Shown: positions 47,943-52,516 of the stretch, piece by piece | Numbering within the stretch: the first letter of the stretch is position 1 | How the letters are laid out: the number at the start of each line of letters is the position of its first letter | From: an uncultured Saprospiraceae bacterium | GTDB taxonomy: Bacteria > Bacteroidota > Bacteroidia > Chitinophagales > Saprospiraceae | Direction: 5' to 3' | NCBI GenBank assembly: GCA_938016265.1 | Contig: CALLWB010000009.1 | Coordinates: 1 to 52,516 of the forward strand | Length of the DNA: 52,516 bases | Program-made: the position numbers and the translations under genes | The notes under the pieces: generated by a model | Told to the model about the DNA's origin: nothing | The model's database searches: none | Seen by the model: only the letters and a program-made list of their open reading frames with translations

Positions 47943-47979
47943 AAAAGCGTAAACAGCCATTGCTGTTTGCGCTTTTTTT
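47943..47979 (+). terminator. Intrinsic terminator of the dodecin gene
   Basis: A 14-bp stem (AAAAGCGTAAACAG with CTGTTTGCGCTTTT, one T-G pair) around a 6-base loop runs into T residues. It starts 20 bases after the dodecin stop codon. Confidence 0.92.
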
Positions 47980-48013
47980 GTAGAAAGACTTGTTTTGCGA
48001 AACAAAAACCCCT

Positions 48014-48634
48014 CTATTTCTTATCAGGGAAGGTGTGAAGCGTGTATTTCAAACTCAACTCAAACAGTCGGTTTCGAAAGGAAAATTCACCATCCGGTGC
48101 GCCGTTTTCATCTGTAAGTGTGCCCTCAATCACCTTTGAAAACCCATGCATGTATCGAACACCAATCGACAAATCGTCAATGATATTGAAAGAAGTACCA
48201 GCATGCAAGCCAAGATCAAAGATATTATCTTTAGGAGCCCGTTTCGTATGAATCAGAAAGCCAAGATCAGTTCCAACATTTATACTCCACTTTTTTACCG
48301 GGTAGTAATTGATAGATAATGGTGCGTAAATGTATCTATAAATTTGGCTCTTCGTCAATGATTTATCAAAGGCTGCTCCTTGCTGAGAAAACTTTATGAC
48401 TAACTCCGATTCAATTTTTTCACTTATGTTGCTTGTCATAAAACCGCCGATATGGAACCCAACAATTGGAGCAGCGTTTTCTATATTTTTATTGCTTGTA
48501 CTATTTTTTTCTAGTACTGCTTGATAGGACATCGATGGGCCAGCCAGCAGACCTACTTTCGTTTGCGCTTTAATATTCCCGACAAAATAGAAGAGAATAA
48601 ACCCCATTAGCAAGCTTATCTTAATACTTTTCAT
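48014..48634 (-). CDS. Outer-membrane beta-barrel protein (PorT-like/OMP_b-brl family)
   Basis: The 206-residue protein has a signal peptide (about 1-23, ending IKAQ). It then has alternating amphipathic strands with aromatic belts: VGLLAGPSMSYQ, FHIGGFMTSN, SELVIKFSQQG, YIYAPLSINYYP, WSINVGTDLGFLI, LSIGVRYMHGF and FELSLKYTLH. This fits an eight-stranded barrel of the type annotated as porin family or PorT in Bacteroidota. It is convergent with the dodecin gene. No specific function can be named. Confidence 0.85.
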   Translation of the reverse strand: MKSIKISLLMGFILFYFVGNIKAQTKVGLLAGPSMSYQAVLEKNSTSNKNIENAAPIVGFHIGGFMTSNISEKIESELVIKFSQQGAAFDKSLTKSQIYRYIYAPLSINYYPVKKWSINVGTDLGFLIHTKRAPKDNIFDLGLHAGTSFNIIDDLSIGVRYMHGFSKVIEGTLTDENGAPDGEFSFRNRLFELSLKYTLHTFPDKK

Positions 48635-48843
48635 AGTGAATTGGTTATTTTTGATACATTATTAGTTTTAACAACTTCTTAACGTAGTGTTCCTTTTTCT
48701 TATTGTTACGGAGTACAAAATTTCGAAGAACGTAATCAGCTTTTGTAAAACCTTCCTCTAAGTTTCATAGGTTATCTCTTGTCAAAACAAGAACGTATAC
48801 ATTAAATTTAGTATTATTGTACTGACTAATTCATGGCAACTAC

Positions 48844-50694
48844 ATGGCAAAGAAGAAAATCAAGTCAAAAGTTTCAAAGACTACTAAAAAAAACAAAGTG
48901 AGTTCCTTTATTCCAAAGCAATTTTGGATTTCCGGGCTTGTCGTATTTTTTCTAGGAGTTATTGCTTTTTCGCCGACATTGAATAATGGCATTACCAATT
49001 GGGATGATGAAAGTTATCTGTTGAAAACCGAATTTGTCCGTGGCCTTGGAGGCGACAATCTACAGCAAATCTGGACGGAAAATGTAAAGAGTAATTATCA
49101 TCCCCTTACCATGATGTCGTATGCCATCGAATATTCTATAGCAGGAAAAATAAGTCCCGGATTAATTCATACGACCAATCTTAGCTTTCATCTTTTTTCA
49201 AGCCTTTTGCTCCTTTATTTTGTATTTCTGCTGACAAGGCGATGGGAGATTGCAGCGATCACGTCAGGAATTTTTGCCTTGCACCCTATGCACGTGGAGT
49301 CGGTAGCCTGGATGTCAGAGCGCAAAGATGTCCTCTATGCGTTTTTCTACATTGCAGGACTTATTACCTATTTCAAATCGATTCTGCAACTTGACAAACG
49401 GATGAAATGGCTTGGTCTGACGCTACTTTTGTTTGTAGCCTCTTGTTTGTCCAAGGGGATGGCCGTTTCCTTCCCACTGGTTCTCTTGCTCATCGATTAC
49501 TACAAGGAGCGGTCTTTCAACAAGGATGTATTATTGGAAAAACTACCTTATTTCGTAGTGGCTTTGATCTTCGGTTTTGTAGCGATCAATGCACAGGAAG
49601 GCACCGGTGCAATTGGAATGCGGGTTACTCAGCAGTTTAATTACCTGGATCGAATTTTTATAGCCAGTTATGGGACGGCTACTTATTTATGGAAATTGGT
49701 ACTTCCTGTCCAGCTTTCCGCTTTTTACGATTATCCAGACAAAACTGGCCAAATGCTGCCTGCTATTTTTTATGCTAGTAGTGCGATACCGATTGTATTA
49801 GCGTTTCTGGTGTTTAAATTTTACAAAACCCATCGATCGGTGGTATTTGGTATTGGCTTTTTCGTGGTAACCTTGTTGATGGTGTCGCAGTTGATACCGG
49901 TTGGTCGGGCAGTTTTGGCAGAGCGGTATACTTATTTACCGTACATTGGTTTGGCGTTTATTATAGGATATGGGTTTGTTTTCCTTACGGAGAATAGGCC
50001 TTCTTTGAAATTGCCGCTGGCTGGATTGCTAGGAGCCTGGGGTCTGTTTTTGGTCTTTACCACCTTCCAGCGGACTAAAGTATGGAAAGACTCGGAGTCC
50101 TTGTGGTCGGATGTCATCCAAAAGCAACCGACAGCTGACATGGCCTATCACAACCTCAGTTATTTCTACAAATCAAATGGCCAACATGACAAAGCATTTC
50201 CTCTTTATGAACAAGGTCTAAAGATCAATCCCGAAAATACGGACATCCTAATCAATAGAGGAACCCATTATTACAATAATAAAAAATACGATCCAGCGCT
50301 AAGTGATTTCAGTAAAGCGCTTAGCCTAAACTCGTCTATTCCACAAGGATATACCAACCGAGGTGCCATCTACCAAATCCGTAAAAAATACAAGGAGGCC
50401 ATGGCAGATTATACCACAGCTATGGACCTGGTCGGCCCGACTCCTGAAGTACTGCTCAACCGCGGTTTGTTGTATTCTCAAACCAATGAACTTGAAAAAG
50501 CGATGGTAGATTACAATGCAAGTATCGCGTTAAAGTCTGATTTTGGTATAGCTTATTATTACCGATCAAAGCTCAAAAAACGGCAACAACAATACAAGGC
50601 GGCTCTAGCAGATGCCCAAACTGCTGTAAAATATGGCCATCAACTTAAAAAGGGATATCTGGAAGAACTGGGGAAATTGGTTAATGGTAATTAA
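48844..50694 (+). CDS. TMTC-like multi-pass membrane protein with C-terminal TPRs
   Basis: The 616-residue protein has a Lys-rich cytoplasmic N-terminus (1-25), about ten membrane helices (roughly 28-415) and TPR repeats from about 438 to 605 (AYHNLSYFYKSNGQHDKA, ILINRGTHYYNNKKYDPA, YTNRGAIYQIRKKYKEA). The first loop holds N-W-D-D-E (D54-D55-E56), and a second loop has HPMHVESVAWMSERKDVL. Both resemble the GT-C-fold TMTC O-mannosyltransferases, in which an acidic pair in the first loop is catalytic. It may transfer a lipid-linked sugar to surface proteins, but this is inferred from architecture. It appears monocistronic. Confidence 0.85.
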   Translation: MAKKKIKSKVSKTTKKNKVSSFIPKQFWISGLVVFFLGVIAFSPTLNNGITNWDDESYLLKTEFVRGLGGDNLQQIWTENVKSNYHPLTMMSYAIEYSIAGKISPGLIHTTNLSFHLFSSLLLLYFVFLLTRRWEIAAITSGIFALHPMHVESVAWMSERKDVLYAFFYIAGLITYFKSILQLDKRMKWLGLTLLLFVASCLSKGMAVSFPLVLLLIDYYKERSFNKDVLLEKLPYFVVALIFGFVAINAQEGTGAIGMRVTQQFNYLDRIFIASYGTATYLWKLVLPVQLSAFYDYPDKTGQMLPAIFYASSAIPIVLAFLVFKFYKTHRSVVFGIGFFVVTLLMVSQLIPVGRAVLAERYTYLPYIGLAFIIGYGFVFLTENRPSLKLPLAGLLGAWGLFLVFTTFQRTKVWKDSESLWSDVIQKQPTADMAYHNLSYFYKSNGQHDKAFPLYEQGLKINPENTDILINRGTHYYNNKKYDPALSDFSKALSLNSSIPQGYTNRGAIYQIRKKYKEAMADYTTAMDLVGPTPEVLLNRGLLYSQTNELEKAMVDYNASIALKSDFGIAYYYRSKLKKRQQQYKAALADAQTAVKYGHQLKKGYLEELGKLVNGN

Positions 50695-50766
50695 GTTACT
50701 GGGTTATTAACCTCCTCATCAACGGCACGGCTTTTGATTTGTAATTTCTACAAATAACAAGTATTC

Positions 50767-51372
50767 ATGAGCAACATTTTCAAGTATTCAATAACAGCTA
50801 TTTTGCTGGTTGGCCTTTGCAGTTTTACTACGTTAAATGAATGGGCATTAAAAAAAGATAAAAATGGGGTACAGGTGTATACCAGAAGCCGCGCCGGTTC
50901 ACAATTAAAAGAATATAAGGCCGTTACCTTGATAAATACAACTGTAGAAAAAGCGTTTGCTGTCCTCAACGAGGTGGAGACGTACCCTGAATGGCAAAAC
51001 AATTGCTCTAAGTCTTATATTGTGAATAGGCCTCATGAAGATAAGGCGATCGTTTATGTGTTGACGAATGCTCCATGGCCAGCCTCCGACCGGGATGTGG
51101 TTATTGACAATGAGGTCATCCGAGGAGAAGACGGCAGCATTACCATGAAGATGACAGGCATTGAAGGCAAAGTACCTGTTATTGACGATGCAGTAAGAAT
51201 CACCTACCTCGACGGATTTTGGAAGCTGACGCCTAAAGATGGCAAAGTAGAAGTCATTCAGCAGGTACATGCAGATCCAGGAGGAAGAATTCCTGATTGG
51301 CTGGCAAATTCGGTAGTCGAAGACTCGCCATATGTCACCATGCTTAATATGAAAAAAATGTTGGAGAAATAA
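50767..51372 (+). CDS. START-domain protein, copy 1
   Basis: The 201-residue protein begins with a hydrophobic stretch (about 9-21, AILLVGLCSF) that may be a signal peptide or anchor. The rest is a START/SRPBCC helix-grip domain: W-x-L-K-K-D-K-N-G-V-Q-V-Y-T-R, then YPEWQNNC, APWPASDRD, ITYLDGFWKL and DPGGRIPDWLAN. START domains bind lipids or other hydrophobic ligands in a cavity. The next gene encodes a paralogue, probably in the same transcript with 34 bases between them. Confidence 0.9.
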   Translation: MSNIFKYSITAILLVGLCSFTTLNEWALKKDKNGVQVYTRSRAGSQLKEYKAVTLINTTVEKAFAVLNEVETYPEWQNNCSKSYIVNRPHEDKAIVYVLTNAPWPASDRDVVIDNEVIRGEDGSITMKMTGIEGKVPVIDDAVRITYLDGFWKLTPKDGKVEVIQQVHADPGGRIPDWLANSVVEDSPYVTMLNMKKMLEK

Positions 51373-51406
51373 ATTCGCAATTTTTAATACCCCCAAAAAT
51401 TAAAGT

Positions 51407-52018
51407 ATGCAAACCCCAATTTTAAAATACACCGTATTTGCCCTCTTTCTGACTATCCTTTGTGGTTTTACTTCTGTCGGTGAATGGGAGCTTAAAAAGG
51501 ATAAAAACGGTGTCCAGGTATATACCAGGGCCAAGTCGGGTTCTACGCTAAAAGAGTTTAAGGGAACTGCCTTAATAAAAACATCGATGGAAGAGATCAT
51601 TGGTGTGCTTTCTGATATCAATTCTTATACAGAATGGCAACACAATTGCCTAAAAACCTACATCGTAAAAGAGAACGATGATAACGAAGACGTGACCGTC
51701 TATGTACTTACGGCTGCGCCATGGCCGGTGTCTGACAGAGAAGTCATTATAGACAATACCATCGTCAGAGATGCAGATGGCAGTATTACCATGTTTATGA
51801 AAGCGTCCGACAAGGACGTCCCCCCGAATGAAGGAATTGTTCGGATAACCTATCTGGAAGGATTTTGGAAAATTGAACCCAAACCGGATGGCGTTTTGGT
51901 AACTAATCAAGTGCATACCGATCCAGGTGGGAAAATACCAGACTGGCTGGCCAACTCTACAGTGATCGACTCCCCATTTAATACGTTGTTAAATTTAAAG
52001 AATCTATTGGAGAAGTAG
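51407..52018 (+). CDS. START-domain protein, copy 2
   Basis: The 203-residue protein is a clear paralogue of the preceding one, with conserved blocks EWxLKKDKNGVQVYTR, YTEWQHNC, APWPVSDREVIIDN, ITYLEGFWKIEP and DPGGKIPDWLANS. The N-terminal hydrophobic segment (VFALFLTILCGFTS) is also present. The tandem arrangement and equal length point to a local gene duplication. The ligand is unknown, and differences in the central region (KASDKDVPPN versus TGIEGKVPVI) may affect specificity. Confidence 0.9.
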   Translation: MQTPILKYTVFALFLTILCGFTSVGEWELKKDKNGVQVYTRAKSGSTLKEFKGTALIKTSMEEIIGVLSDINSYTEWQHNCLKTYIVKENDDNEDVTVYVLTAAPWPVSDREVIIDNTIVRDADGSITMFMKASDKDVPPNEGIVRITYLEGFWKIEPKPDGVLVTNQVHTDPGGKIPDWLANSTVIDSPFNTLLNLKNLLEK

Positions 52019-52144
52019 TGTATTGGTTAATGGTATAAATAGTAAATAGTCCATTGGTTCCTGCTGGGAAAAATAGCAAATAGTCTAAGATCAAACCCAA
52101 CATTCAAATCATTAACAATTACGACCTAATAACCATTCACTAAT

Positions 52145-52516
52145 TTAAATCACATTCAAAAATAGGAAATCGATGATTTTCTGTTCGACAGTGGAGCGCC
52201 ATTCATTGCTGAAAGGGCTGTTGTGATTTCCGTTATCCAAGATTAGTAGTTCATTGGTAATTCCCCAATCCAGGGCACGGTGGTGGTAGGAACAGGGGCC
52301 TTCCAGGTAGAAAGCGGGATTGCCTAGCTGATCGTTGAAAGTTCCTACACAATAAGGCATTACTTCATCCGCTTCACCGTGGATACTTAACAACATTGGT
52401 TCCCCAACATTTATTAAATTTTTATTGAATAATCCTCCCGCAATGGAGATTACTGCACGGACGTTGGTAGAATATCCTGGGTTACCGCTATTCCCATTTA
52501 CTCCGCCATTGGTGGC
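52145..52516 (-). CDS. Alpha/beta hydrolase (esterase/lipase-like), 3' part only
   Basis: The minus-strand frame is open from the stop (52145) to the window edge, 123 residues plus stop, so the start lies outside. The visible part has a strand-loop NVRAVISIAGGLF, the segment LLSIHGEADEVMPY with the probable catalytic Asp (HGEADEVMPY), and NGNHNSPF with the probable catalytic His near the C-terminus. This matches the second half of alpha/beta hydrolases of the dienelactone-hydrolase or polyhydroxybutyrate-depolymerase-like type. The nucleophile elbow is not in the window. The Met at 52396 is internal and not a start. Confidence 0.85.
   Translation of the reverse strand, partial: ATNGGVNGNSGNPGYSTNVRAVISIAGGLFNKNLINVGEPMLLSIHGEADEVMPYCVGTFNDQLGNPAFYLEGPCSYHHRALDWGITNELLILDNGNHNSPFSNEWRSTVEQKIIDFLFLNVI

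Overview
The window looks like chromosomal DNA of a Bacteroidota bacterium, most likely Saprospiria-like. The evidence is several secreted proteins with type IX secretion (T9SS) C-terminal sorting domains, TlpA-type thioredoxin lipoproteins, a TonB-dependent receptor with a carboxypeptidase-regulatory-like N-terminus, AT-rich intergenic DNA, start codons without clear Shine-Dalgarno sequences, and promoter candidates of the Bacteroidota TTTG / TAnnTTTG type. I see no tRNA, rRNA, CRISPR array, integrase or intact insertion sequence. The assignment to an order is inference from protein style only.

Layout. 1-2010: end of a Na+-translocating NADH:quinone reductase operon (nqrE partial, nqrF) closed by an intrinsic terminator. 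2160-3667: two uncharacterised genes, one a helical lipoprotein with a second membrane segment. 3918-9479: a giant modular T9SS-secreted protein. 9548-10552: a glycosyltransferase, tail to tail with a two-gene operon (15003-10554, minus strand) of a MoxR-type AAA+ ATPase and a very large membrane protein with a degenerate vWA-like domain, TPRs and WG repeats. 15143-16936: another T9SS-secreted protein. 17060-17752: truC.

17910-24957: a thiamine operon behind a TPP riboswitch: thiS, thiC, thiD, thiE, thiG, thiH, a second ThiE/TenI-like gene, and a probable LAS-fold membrane peptidase overlapping its end. Pyrimidine synthesis (ThiC, ThiD), thiazole synthesis (ThiS, ThiG, ThiH) and coupling (ThiE) are all present, but ThiF, which charges ThiS, is not in the cluster.

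25236-33210: secreted or surface proteins, including one with a phage tail-collar domain, a Kelch-like T9SS protein, a fibronectin-like T9SS protein, and a protein with about 26 YadA-like 17-residue repeats and an S74 self-cleaving chaperone domain. 33900-37624: a TlpA-like lipoprotein, AMP nucleosidase, and a serine beta-lactamase-like lipoprotein with TPRs. 37731-43850: a TonB-dependent receptor divergent from a secreted M14 metallocarboxypeptidase. 44188-52516: a membrane protein, a second TlpA-like lipoprotein translationally coupled to an inositol-monophosphatase-family enzyme, dodecin, an outer-membrane beta-barrel, a TMTC-like membrane protein with TPRs, two tandem START-domain proteins, and the 3' end of an alpha/beta hydrolase.

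Most of the window is ordinary chromosome. The most unusual parts are the MoxR / degenerate-vWA / WG-repeat operon, the beta-propeller-like segment nested inside a PKD-like domain of the giant protein, the LAS-type membrane peptidase attached to the thiamine operon, and an intrinsic terminator with no nearby upstream gene at 33776-33809.
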